Shown here: piece after piece, positions 52,919 through 61,330 of the stretch
How the letters are laid out: every line of letters starts with the position of its first letter
Numbering within the stretch: position 1 is the first letter of the stretch
Source: Ignavibacteria bacterium
GTDB lineage: Bacteria > Bacteroidota > Ignavibacteria > Kapaibacteriales > UBA4661
NCBI GenBank assembly: GCA_014654705.1
Contig: JACVZY010000059.1
Coordinates: forward strand, 124,001-188,000
Direction of reading: 5' to 3'
DNA length: 64,000 nt
Notes under the pieces: model-generated
Databases searched by the model: none
What the model was told of the DNA's origin: nothing
What the model saw: only the letters and a program-made list of their open reading frames with translations
Translations under genes and position numbers: made by a program

Positions 52919-52968
52919 TTGCGCCTGTATTGTGCTGACACACCCCGTTCAGCAGAGTACAGGCGCAA
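52919..52968. other. Structured hairpin in the gap before lpdA
   Basis: TTGCGCCTGTA (52919-52929) pairs with TACAGGCGCAA (52958-52968); after a symmetrical 4/4 internal loop, GCTGA pairs with TCAGC around a 10-nt loop. ATTTTGG follows rather than a T-run. It lies 63 bp after the kinase stop in a 353-bp gap (52857-53209) that shows no gene; it may be a terminator or an RNA element. Confidence 0.55.
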
Positions 52969-53140
52969 CGCATTTTGGAGCGTTTCTTCTGCCCCCAAGC
53001 CTCAGCTGGCAGCATAATTGAAAGAATAATTTTGAAAGGAAGTTGGTATTGTCCCATTAACCTTCTTCCTTCGGAATTAGTGGCGAATCAGCGTGTTTGC
53101 GCTCTGCAGAAATTCCTTTCTCCGAATCCCTAACAAACCG

Positions 53141-53148
53141 TATATTTG
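53141..53148 (+). promoter_or_regulatory. TAnnTTTG box, candidate lpdA promoter
   Basis: TATATTTG, an exact -7 consensus, 61 bp before the ATG at 53210. Confidence 0.5.
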
Positions 53149-53209
53149 CTGAGTTTTGTCTCACTCTACTCATTCTTTCACCCTGTTTTTTTATTACAAG
53201 GATTTTATC

Positions 53210-54613
53210 ATGGCTCAACATCAATGCGATTTGGTTGTGATTGGCGCAGGTCCGGGCGGCTATGTGGCGGCAATTCGCGCCTCGCAGCTTGGATTGAAAA
53301 CAATTTGCGTCGAGGCTGAACACTTGGGCGGCATTTGTCTCAACTGGGGCTGTATCCCGACTAAAGCACTCATCAAAAACGCCGAATATATGCACTTCCT
53401 GAACCACGCAAGCGATTTTGGTTTCAATGTAAAAGGCGTGGATGTTGATTTTGGCAAGGTTGTGCAGCGCAGTCGTGGCGTTGCCGACCAGATGTCGAAA
53501 GGAATTGCGTTTCTTTTCAAAAAATATCAAGTCCAGTCAGTAACAGGCTTCGGTGTGATTAAATCACTTGGTAATGTGGAAGTGAAAGATAAAAGTGGGG
53601 CTGTTACCGATACAATTTCGTGCAAAAATATCATCGTTGCGACCGGTGCACGTCCACGTATGTTTCCCGGTATTGACGTTGACCGTGAACGCGTTATCAC
53701 AAGCCATGAGGCAATGGTACAAAAAGAAATCCCGAAATCAATGATTGTGATGGGTGCAGGCGCTATTGGTGTAGAGTTCGCTTACTTCTTCAATGCCTTT
53801 GGTACGAAGGTAACGATTATTGAAATGCAGAAAAATATTTTGCCTATCGAAGACATCGAAGTCTCCAAAGAACTTGAAAGACATTACCGCAAGTACGGTA
53901 TCGAAATGCTCACCGAAACGCGCGTTCTATCGGCAAAGACCGTTGGCAAAGGTGTGGAAGTGAAAATCCAGAAAAAAGACGGCACCGAAGAAACTTTGAA
54001 AGCAGACCTCGCACTGAACGCAATTGGTATTCAAGCTAATATCGAAAACATTGGGCTAGAAGCAGTCGGCGTAGCAACTGAGCGCGGTTTTATCAAAATT
54101 GATAAATTCTTGCGCACAAATGTAGCCGGTGTTTTTGCTATCGGCGACGTAGCGGGCGCACCATGGCTTGCGCATAAGGCTTCTGCTGAAGGCATCACGG
54201 TTGCGGAGTTTATTGCCGGACACCACACCGACGGCGTGAATTACAACAACATTCCCGGCTGTACCTATTGCAACCCGCAAGTAGCATCTATCGGTCTTAC
54301 CGAAGAAAAAGCAAAAGCTGCTGGGCATGAAATTAAAGTTGGCAAGTTTCCTTTCACCGCTGCCGGAAAAGCACACGCTATCGGCGAGGCAAAGGGTTTT
54401 GTGAAGCTCATTTTCGACGCAAAATACGGCGAACTCTTGGGCGCCCACATGATCGGACCCGACGTAACCGAGATGATTGCTGAAATGGGCTTGGCGCGGA
54501 CGCTTGAGGCAACCGGTCCGGCAATTTTCAAAACCATGCACGCGCATCCGACCCTGAGCGAAGCCGTCATGGAAGCCGCCGCCGCCGCCTACGGCGAAGC
54601 AGTGAATTTCTAA
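53210..54613 (+). CDS. lpdA: Dihydrolipoyl dehydrogenase (E3)
   Basis: Reoxidises dihydrolipoamide of the 2-oxoacid dehydrogenase and glycine cleavage complexes with NAD+. The ATG at 53210 has CAAGGA upstream. 467 residues: FAD site VIGAGPGGYVAA, redox disulfide Cys43-Cys48 in GGICLNWGCIPTKAL, NAD site GAGAIGVEFAYFF, second FAD motif FAIGDVAGAPWLAHKA, and the dimer-interface HPTLSE with the base His446 and Glu451. All key residues are intact. It is not next to E1 or E2 genes and has its own promoter and terminator. Confidence 0.97.
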   Translation: MAQHQCDLVVIGAGPGGYVAAIRASQLGLKTICVEAEHLGGICLNWGCIPTKALIKNAEYMHFLNHASDFGFNVKGVDVDFGKVVQRSRGVADQMSKGIAFLFKKYQVQSVTGFGVIKSLGNVEVKDKSGAVTDTISCKNIIVATGARPRMFPGIDVDRERVITSHEAMVQKEIPKSMIVMGAGAIGVEFAYFFNAFGTKVTIIEMQKNILPIEDIEVSKELERHYRKYGIEMLTETRVLSAKTVGKGVEVKIQKKDGTEETLKADLALNAIGIQANIENIGLEAVGVATERGFIKIDKFLRTNVAGVFAIGDVAGAPWLAHKASAEGITVAEFIAGHHTDGVNYNNIPGCTYCNPQVASIGLTEEKAKAAGHEIKVGKFPFTAAGKAHAIGEAKGFVKLIFDAKYGELLGAHMIGPDVTEMIAEMGLARTLEATGPAIFKTMHAHPTLSEAVMEAAAAAYGEAVNF

Positions 54614-54626
54614 AATGTACTTTTTC

Positions 54627-54663
54627 TGAGAGGCGCATGGAATCATGCGTCTCTCACTTTTTT
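54627..54663 (+). terminator. Terminator after lpdA
   Basis: TGAGAGGCGCATG (54627-54639) / CATGCGTCTCTCA (54644-54656) with one G-T pair, tetraloop GAAT, followed by CTTTTTTA. Confidence 0.95.
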
Positions 54664-54679
54664 ATCCTGAGTTATTGTA

Positions 54680-55801
54680 GTGAATACCACGCTTTCTCCC
54701 GCACAAAACACCATTGCCGAGCTTCTGGCAACCGCATACACACTGCTACCGAACAATGATAAACGCAGCGCCGAGCACTTGGGGCGCATTGGCACGGAAC
54801 TCGAAAGCCGTTCTCGCCTCGCTCACGCACGAGCCATTCTGGAACGAGCCATTCAGATAGACCCGCTTGGGCATCCCGAATGGTATCTGTCGTTAGCATT
54901 TGCGCATTTCCGCGATGTGACGGGCAGTTTTGCTGCCGATGGTGAGCGTATTATTGTTGATGGTATTGAAGAAACAGACTCGGATTACTTGAAAGCCTCA
55001 TATTTGTCCATTTTAGAAGGCGGCGACGGTAGTGATATTACCGAGATGATAGAGTATTTAGCTGCTTCCGAGGACGTTTCGGTGCGCTTTGCGCTTGGGC
55101 ACTCGCTTCTCTGGCGTGGTGAGCAGCACCGTGCTTATACGCTGCTTCGAGAGACGGTTGACCTTCTGGGCGATGATGAAGTTGCTGTTGGTCTGGATTC
55201 CTACTGCGGTGCGCTGAATTGGATGCGTGGACAAGGCATGGATATTGACCTCAAAAGCGAGGTTTTACCGTATCTGGAGCGTCTCATTCATTTTTCGCCA
55301 AACGTTTACAATTTCCGTGCTCTCAAAATTCAGATGTATCAGACGCTGAAAGAGTACGAGCACGTGAAAAATGCTGCCCTGGAGACGCTTGCGGTTTTCC
55401 CAGATGAAGAAACAACGATGGTGGCACTTGCCTCGGCATATGAAAAATTGGGTGACGACGACCGCGCTATTCTCTGGTACAATCGTGCCGTTGGTGCAAA
55501 ACCAAGCTTTGCTCGTGCGCGTGTGATGCTGGGCAAACTCTATGAGCGGCTTGGTAAGCAAGATGTAGCAGAGCAAGTCTTTCGTGAAATTGGCGTGGCG
55601 TATCCCGATTATTATGCCGGAAAGATAGAAATTGCCTATTTTCTTCGGCGCATTGGGAAGCACAGCGAGGCTACATCGCTCTTTCGGTATGCGTACGACC
55701 ACCTCAAAACATTTGAGAAAGCCTCAGTAGAGCAGCATCCGGACGGAAAGCAATTTATGGCAGAAATGTTCTCTATGGATTTGCCAGTCCTGATGCGCTA
55801 G
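54680..55801 (+). CDS. TPR-repeat protein
   Basis: Starts with GTG (54680). 373 residues, helical throughout, with several tetratricopeptide units: ARAILERAIQIDPLGHPEWYLSL at 35-60, MVALASAYEKLGDDDRAILWYNRAV and ARVMLGKLYERLGKQDVAEQVF at about 255-310. No signal peptide or membrane segment, so probably a cytoplasmic scaffold. The partner is unknown. It has a short upstream space after the lpdA terminator and is followed at 68 bp by the YqgE gene. Confidence 0.85.
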   Translation: MNTTLSPAQNTIAELLATAYTLLPNNDKRSAEHLGRIGTELESRSRLAHARAILERAIQIDPLGHPEWYLSLAFAHFRDVTGSFAADGERIIVDGIEETDSDYLKASYLSILEGGDGSDITEMIEYLAASEDVSVRFALGHSLLWRGEQHRAYTLLRETVDLLGDDEVAVGLDSYCGALNWMRGQGMDIDLKSEVLPYLERLIHFSPNVYNFRALKIQMYQTLKEYEHVKNAALETLAVFPDEETTMVALASAYEKLGDDDRAILWYNRAVGAKPSFARARVMLGKLYERLGKQDVAEQVFREIGVAYPDYYAGKIEIAYFLRRIGKHSEATSLFRYAYDHLKTFEKASVEQHPDGKQFMAEMFSMDLPVLMR

Positions 55802-55869
55802 GTGTTGAGATTGAATAAAACTGAAAAAGATATTGCCTAACCTTTTTACTTCATCCGTTATCCTTTTCC

Positions 55870-56421
55870 ATGTCCCCTGCTTCCGGCATACTTCTTCTGG
55901 CTGCTCCTACACTGCTTGATTCCAATTTCAAGCGGGCGGTGGTGTTTTTGGCGCAGCATGGTGAAGATGGAACGCTTGGTTATGTGCTGAATCGTCCCCT
56001 AGAGACAACGCTTGCCGAGATTGTGCCTGATGATGTCTATGGGTTCGATGCTCCGCTTTACTGGGGCGGTCCGTGCCAAAACGACACGCTACATTGCATT
56101 CACAATGTAGGAACGCATATTCCCGGAGCAGCAGAAATTACCGATGGGGTCTATTGGGGTGGGGATTTTGATGTGATTCGAGACCTCATCATCGCTGGTG
56201 GAGCCTCGTCGGACGACTTTCGCTTTTTCATTGGCTATGCCGGCTGGGGAAGCGGACAACTGGATGAAGAAATTAAGGAAACATCGTGGGTGCTGACCGA
56301 TTCATCGCCACAGATTGTTTTTCCTGAGACGGTAAAAAATCTCTGGACACGGACACTCAAAGGTATGGGCGGCGAGTATCGTATTCTTGCCAGCACGCCG
56401 GAGCATCCATCTTTGAATTGA
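55870..56421 (+). CDS. YqgE/AlgH family protein (UPF0301)
   Basis: 183 residues, normal size. Family landmarks: GILLLAAPTLLDSNFKRAVVFL at the N-terminus, GTLGYVLNRPLE, LYWGGPCQNDTLHCIH, ITDGVYWGGDFDVIRDLI and FFIGYAGWGSGQLDEEI. AlgH/YqgE proteins are small cytoplasmic alpha/beta proteins with no settled biochemical function; AlgH was named for a role in alginate control in Pseudomonas. The following SdpI-like gene starts 44 bp downstream. Confidence 0.94.
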   Translation: MSPASGILLLAAPTLLDSNFKRAVVFLAQHGEDGTLGYVLNRPLETTLAEIVPDDVYGFDAPLYWGGPCQNDTLHCIHNVGTHIPGAAEITDGVYWGGDFDVIRDLIIAGGASSDDFRFFIGYAGWGSGQLDEEIKETSWVLTDSSPQIVFPETVKNLWTRTLKGMGGEYRILASTPEHPSLN

Positions 56422-56465
56422 AGAAGCAAGTATCGTTTACTATCATTCGTATTGAAACTGCAAGG

Positions 56466-56834
56466 ATGAACTCATACTCAAGTCCATTGCCATTAACATT
56501 CGGTGGCTATTTGCTGCTTGCCGTTGGGCTTCTGCTTATTGGGATTAGTATTCCCTTAATCAAGCGGTCTATTCAGATGAATCAGTATTACGGAGTAAGA
56601 ACACCCGAGGCTTTCAAGTCGGAAGAGAATTGGTACGAGATAAACAGCTACGGCGGAAAACAGTTGTTGGGCTTGGGTTTTTTTACAATAATTCTCAGTG
56701 GGCTCGATACTTTCTTCGTTCTTGTAGGTATCATCACTCATGAATTGGTTGTTATTATGAGTGTTTGTTTACCTTTTCTTATTGGATTGCGGATTGTCTT
56801 TGTACGCATTATGGCTTACAATGAGCAGTTCTAA
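56466..56834 (+). CDS. SdpI-like membrane protein
   Basis: The ATG at 56466 (MNSYSSPLPLTFGGYLLL) with AAGG just before is preferred over a TTG that would overlap the yqgE stop. 122 residues with three transmembrane helices (about 10-33, 62-86, 88-112). The segment between the first two (QMNQYYGVRTPEAFKSEENW then YEINSYGGKQLL) is the hallmark of the SdpI/YfhL family; SdpI of Bacillus subtilis gives immunity to the SdpC toxin. No toxin gene is next to it here, and in most bacteria the role is unknown. Confidence 0.8.
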   Translation: MNSYSSPLPLTFGGYLLLAVGLLLIGISIPLIKRSIQMNQYYGVRTPEAFKSEENWYEINSYGGKQLLGLGFFTIILSGLDTFFVLVGIITHELVVIMSVCLPFLIGLRIVFVRIMAYNEQF

Positions 56835-56954
56835 CTAAAGTTGCGTATTCAAAAATCAAACGTTTGTGTGTTTGTGTTGAGCGCGGTTATCGGTTGTCGC
56901 CGCTCAAAACCCTATCATTTTCTGACAGCCGACCAATTTATTCCTTACATTGCT

Positions 56955-58070
56955 ATGATTATTGGAGTTCCCAAAGAGATAAAATCCTACGAAAATCGTG
57001 TGGGACTTGTTCCGTCGGGCGTAGAGGTACTGAAGCAGCACGGGCATTCTGTGTATGTCGAAACAAATGCTGGTAAAGGTAGTGGCTTTTCTGATGAAAC
57101 ATACATTAAGGCGGGCGCGGAAATTCTGCCCACAGCAAAAGATATTTATGACAAAGCAGAAATGATTGTAAAGGTTAAAGAGCCTATCGAACCTGAGTAT
57201 GAACTTATCCGCGAAGGGCAAATTCTCTTTACGTATTTCCACTTTGCCGCTTCGCGGGAGCTTACCGAAGCGATGGTCGAGAGCGAAAGTATTTGTATCG
57301 CTTACGAGACAGTGCAGCGTCCCGATGGTTCCTTGCCTCTCCTTATTCCGATGAGTGAAGTTGCCGGTCGTATGGCTGCCCACGAAGGCTCGAAGTATTT
57401 GGAGCGAGCGATGGGCGGGCGTGGTATTTTGCTCGGCGGCGTGCCGGGTACGCCACCGGCAAATGTGGTAGTGCTGGGCGGCGGAGTTGTCGGCACGAAT
57501 GCGGCGAAAATCGCGGCGGGCTTGGGTGCACGAGTATTTATCTTGGACACCAATCTGTATCGTCTGCGCTATCTGGACGATGTGATGCCGAAAAATGTCG
57601 TTACGCTGATGTCGAATCCGGCAACTGTCCGCGAAGTCTCACGCGAAGCGGACTTGATAATTGGTGGCGTTCTCATCCCAGGCGCACTTGCCCCGAAACT
57701 CATCACCCGCTCTATGCTGAAAGATATGAAAGAGGGTGCTGTGATGGTGGATGTGGCAATTGATCAAGGTGGCTGCTTTGAGACCAGCAAAGCCACCACC
57801 CACGAAAATCCGACCTATGTTATTGATGGCGTACTGCACTATTGCGTTGCGAATATGCCGGGCGCGGTACCGTTTACTTCCACGATTGCACTTACAAACG
57901 CTACATTTCCGTATGCGCTCCAGCTTGCCAACAAGGGCTATAAAAAAGCCATCAGCGATAGCCAAGAGCTACGTTTAGGCTTGAATGTTTATCGAGGCAC
58001 CATTACTTACGGTGCGGTTGCCGAAGCGTTTAATCTGCCATGGGAAGAATCCACGAAATTTATTCCGTAA
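56955..58070 (+). CDS. ald: Alanine dehydrogenase
   Basis: Catalyses NAD-dependent interconversion of L-alanine and pyruvate plus ammonia. The ATG at 56955 (MIIGVPKEIKSYENRVGL) is the family-typical start; 38 open codons upstream are not used. 371 residues. Landmarks: KVKEPIEPEYELI with the active-site Lys, FTYFHFAASRELT with the catalytic His, LGGGVVGTNAAKIAAGLGA for NAD, and DVAIDQGGCFETSKATTHENPTY near the C-terminus with the catalytic Asp. It is 120 bp downstream of the SdpI-like gene and ends at a terminator. Confidence 0.96.
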   Translation: MIIGVPKEIKSYENRVGLVPSGVEVLKQHGHSVYVETNAGKGSGFSDETYIKAGAEILPTAKDIYDKAEMIVKVKEPIEPEYELIREGQILFTYFHFAASRELTEAMVESESICIAYETVQRPDGSLPLLIPMSEVAGRMAAHEGSKYLERAMGGRGILLGGVPGTPPANVVVLGGGVVGTNAAKIAAGLGARVFILDTNLYRLRYLDDVMPKNVVTLMSNPATVREVSREADLIIGGVLIPGALAPKLITRSMLKDMKEGAVMVDVAIDQGGCFETSKATTHENPTYVIDGVLHYCVANMPGAVPFTSTIALTNATFPYALQLANKGYKKAISDSQELRLGLNVYRGTITYGAVAEAFNLPWEESTKFIP

Positions 58071-58097
58071 TTGGCGCACAGTCTAATTTGCCAGTAC

Positions 58098-58142
58098 GAA
58101 CCCGCGTTCCTTAGATAACGAAGAAGCGCGGGTTCTCTTTTT
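58098..58142 (+). terminator. Terminator after ald
   Basis: GAACCCGCG (58098-58106) / CGCGGGTTC (58127-58135), followed by TCTTTTTATT. Confidence 0.85.
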
Positions 58143-58260
58143 ATTGCCAATTCATTAGCAAAAATTGTTTTTTATGCAAGTGTTTTCTGTCTAAGTAGGA
58201 ATTTTTGCCGGTCGTTATTTTTTGTTAAATGATTCTGCTCTATACCGTTTATTCTTTTCC

Positions 58261-58446
58261 TCAATACCGCGTTTTTTCTAGGTTGAAGCTCGTCAAATTC
58301 CGTATAACCATTGTTGCTGTAATGTGTTGAAACGATTCGGTCTTGGTCAGGTAGAATGAAAGTTCTATATTGCCGTCCCGCATAATGTTTGTAGCGTTTA
58401 GCGAACATTCTTGAGGAGCAACATACGTGCTGTTTGGCTTGCCCAT
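58261..58446 (-). pseudogene. Possible remnant of a small gene
   Basis: The 472-bp gap 58071-58542 has no sound gene, but this minus-strand segment reads as a protein-like sequence (MGKPNSTYVAPQECSLNATN, then ELSFYLTKTESFQHITATM) with mixed codon use and stays open upstream through a hydrophobic stretch (FFLVGHFSAATPFGYA) without an earlier ATG. After its stop, another frame continues with a lysine-rich end. It may be a decayed gene; I do not recognise a family, and chance is a real alternative. Confidence 0.22.
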
Positions 58447-58542
58447 GGCATAACCAAACGGCGTTGCTGCTGAAAAATGTCCTACTAAAAAAAACGTTGT
58501 GCGCGTAGTCCATTTCTCAATTACATTCTACGAGGAACCCGC

Positions 58543-61176
58543 ATGGCACAATTTCTACGCACGTGCGCAATAGCAGCGTTTCTGCTCCCTCTCTTTGCGG
58601 TGCTGGAAAGTATTACCCAAGTCAATTCGCTCTCTGCGCCGACGTATTCGCACACATTGTTTGCCCAAACCCCTCGCAAAGAGGCACCGGCACGCCCGCA
58701 AACGCCGCAAACAGGCGATACAAAAACGATTATTCCACGCTTGCAGGATGATTTTGCAGAGTTGGACGACACACTTCAAATAGTCGCCGGGGTTCAAATA
58801 AACGACCGCTTTGTGACAAGCACCCTGGAATCTGCCCGCCAGCAATATCTTCGCGCACTCTCCTATATCAACCGCTCCGACACCGCCCGTGCTGCCCGCT
58901 CTTTCGACCAAGCTATCGAAACGCTCAATAAAATTGCGGACTTCCCCAAAATTCAGGATAATCAAGACTTCATAGACCTCATGCAATCTATCATTGAGGA
59001 CTATGAAAACTATATCAAGAATTTGGACAATCTGAGCGAAAAATCGCCGATTGTCGTGCTGCGCGATAAATTCTTCCAGTCCATCGAAAATAGCGATATG
59101 CCCTCGTATGACGACCTGAACTTCCCACGTGGTAAGGACTCAAGTCGTCTGAAGTTTGCGCCGTTAAATCTGCCTGAATCCAGTTCTGCGCTGGCTACAT
59201 TTACTGGTATGCGTGGTGTGAATTTGCAAGTACCGATGCCGGAGAACCAAGAAGTGCTCTGGGCGGTAGAATTCTTGGCAGTGCGTGGACGGCGATATTT
59301 CCAAAAATGGATGGAGCGCACGGGCAAATGGTTCCCGATGATGCGCAAAATTGCTCGTGAAGAAGGCGCACCCGAAGAAATTATTTACCTTTCCATGATA
59401 GAAAGCGGTTTGAGTCCATATGCAACATCGTGGGCAAAAGCTGTGGGATTGTGGCAATTTATCAAGGGTACAGGGCAGATGTACGGCTTGGGCGTAGATT
59501 ACTGGCAGGATGAGCGTCGCGATCCCGAAAAAGCTACTCGTGCTGCAATGCGTCACCTTAAAGACCTCTACAACGAGCTTGGTGATTGGCACTTGGCGCT
59601 TGCTGCCTATAACTGCGGTTTGGGCGGGGTGCGTCGTGCGATTGCCCGTTCCGGTCTGAGCCAGCCGAATTATTGGGACGTGCGACCGTATCTGCCCAAA
59701 GAAACCCGCAACTATGTGCCGCTCTACGTGGCTGCTTCCAAAGTCTGTATGAATCCTGAGGCATATGGTTTCACGAATTTGCAGTTTGAAGAGCGCTTCA
59801 ATTATGATGTTGTTCCGATTAGCGAAGCGGTAGATTTTCGTGTCCTGTCGCGTTGCGCAGGCGTAAGCGAAGAAACACTCCACGACCTCAATCCTGAGCT
59901 TATTCACCAATCCACACCACCGTATTCCGAACAGTACCAGCTCAAGATTCCCGTCGGCACCAAAAGCACGTTTATTGCCAACTACGAGAAAATGAGCAAG
60001 GCGGACAAACACTCATGGACTATGCACGAAGTGAGCGGTAGCGAAACTTTAAGCTCTATTGCCAAAAAGTATGGGGTATCCTCATCGGTCATTGCGGCTG
60101 CAAACGATCTAACAGGAAAGAAAAAACGTATTTCTGTCGGCACGATGCTTCGTATTCCTACTGATGGACGCTACACGCCGCCCGCCAATAGCAAAGACGA
60201 AGAAGACGAAGAGGAAGACAATCCGCCTGTGCAAGCTGTGGCAGCCAACACGAAAGAAAAACAACAAGGTGCAAAAGCCGAAAATCATGATAAATCCGCC
60301 ACAAACGATAAGTCTGACGATACGGATGTAGTGCAGCACCGCCCCGCCCCGCCGCCGCCGAATAGCAAAAAAATTGAGCACGAAGTAGCAGCAGGTGAGA
60401 CATTGTACAGCATTGCTGCCCGCTTTAATGTGCGCCTGACGGATTTGCGGAATTGGAATAATATCCCCTATAATTCCGACAAGGTGACCCTGGGCGACCA
60501 GTTGACGTTGTATGTAGATAAATACTTCAGTGAAGCAGAAGTAACAAAAACAAGCGCTGCAAAGCCTAAACCCGGCACACTGAGCCACACCGTGGCTAAA
60601 GGTGAAACATTAGCGAAAATTGCCGATGATTATGGCGTATCGATGGATGAAATTCGCACTGCCAGCAAGATGAAGAAGAATGCTCGCATATACGTTGGGC
60701 AGGCTCTGACCGTTCCTGCAAATGCCGAGAATCAATCGACAAAGCAAACGCAATCTGCTACTGCCGATGCCGCCACTCCAGCCACCGAGCCAAAAGTAAC
60801 TGCATCATCATCAACTGCTCCTGCCGGAAAGCCGACACTCTACAAAGTGAAAAAAGGCGAAACGCTGAATGCAATTGCCGAGCGCTACAACGTAACGACG
60901 CGGGACTTATCGCAGTGGAACAGTTTGCGAGGCACATACATCAAGCCCGGCATGGAACTCAAGGTCTATGCACAAAGCATCAGCAAGGGCGACGAAATAC
61001 CGAAGACAACAGCAACCGACAGCGAGAGCGACGGAACAAGTCATACCGTGCGCTCTGGCGACACGCTCTATTCGATTGCACGTCGTTACGGGCTAACGGT
61101 CGAGCAAGTGAAAAAGCTCAATCCTTCGCTAACGAGCAACACAGCTCGCTTGGGGCAGGTTTTGAAGGTGAAGTAA
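58543..61176 (+). CDS. mltD: MltD-type lytic transglycosylase with five LysM domains
   Basis: 877 residues. Signal peptide 1-27. After a helical region comes the SLT domain (about 265-400): SMIESGLSPYATSWAKAVG with catalytic Glu287, GLWQFIKGTGQMYGL and LAAYNCGLGGVRRAI, then PKETRNYVPLYVAA, which marks the MltD family. Five peptidoglycan-binding LysM units follow (about 494-540, 611-657, 682-725, 767-810, 833-877; e.g. SHTVAKGETLAKIADDYGV), separated by low-complexity linkers including an acidic one (SKDEEDEEEDNPP). It cuts glycan strands to 1,6-anhydro ends during wall remodelling. E. coli MltD has two LysM units, so this one has an extended binding region. Confidence 0.95.
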   Translation: MAQFLRTCAIAAFLLPLFAVLESITQVNSLSAPTYSHTLFAQTPRKEAPARPQTPQTGDTKTIIPRLQDDFAELDDTLQIVAGVQINDRFVTSTLESARQQYLRALSYINRSDTARAARSFDQAIETLNKIADFPKIQDNQDFIDLMQSIIEDYENYIKNLDNLSEKSPIVVLRDKFFQSIENSDMPSYDDLNFPRGKDSSRLKFAPLNLPESSSALATFTGMRGVNLQVPMPENQEVLWAVEFLAVRGRRYFQKWMERTGKWFPMMRKIAREEGAPEEIIYLSMIESGLSPYATSWAKAVGLWQFIKGTGQMYGLGVDYWQDERRDPEKATRAAMRHLKDLYNELGDWHLALAAYNCGLGGVRRAIARSGLSQPNYWDVRPYLPKETRNYVPLYVAASKVCMNPEAYGFTNLQFEERFNYDVVPISEAVDFRVLSRCAGVSEETLHDLNPELIHQSTPPYSEQYQLKIPVGTKSTFIANYEKMSKADKHSWTMHEVSGSETLSSIAKKYGVSSSVIAAANDLTGKKKRISVGTMLRIPTDGRYTPPANSKDEEDEEEDNPPVQAVAANTKEKQQGAKAENHDKSATNDKSDDTDVVQHRPAPPPPNSKKIEHEVAAGETLYSIAARFNVRLTDLRNWNNIPYNSDKVTLGDQLTLYVDKYFSEAEVTKTSAAKPKPGTLSHTVAKGETLAKIADDYGVSMDEIRTASKMKKNARIYVGQALTVPANAENQSTKQTQSATADAATPATEPKVTASSSTAPAGKPTLYKVKKGETLNAIAERYNVTTRDLSQWNSLRGTYIKPGMELKVYAQSISKGDEIPKTTATDSESDGTSHTVRSGDTLYSIARRYGLTVEQVKKLNPSLTSNTARLGQVLKVK

Positions 61177-61217
61177 ATTTGAAACGTATTCCGTGAATGC
61201 AAGCAATCCAAACTTTC

Positions 61218-61254
61218 AAGATGTAGTTCATTTTCACAATGGGCTACATCTTTG
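61218..61254 (+). terminator. Weak hairpin after mltD
   Basis: AAGATGTAG (61218-61226) / CTACATCTT (61244-61252) with an inner CATT / AATG pairing. No clean T-run follows, so termination is uncertain. Confidence 0.4.
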
Positions 61255-61330
61255 TATATTAAGCCGATTCCATCACTTCCGCAAATAATCGTCCAGATAC
61301 TCCCCCCATATTTTTTTTTCATCAATACTC

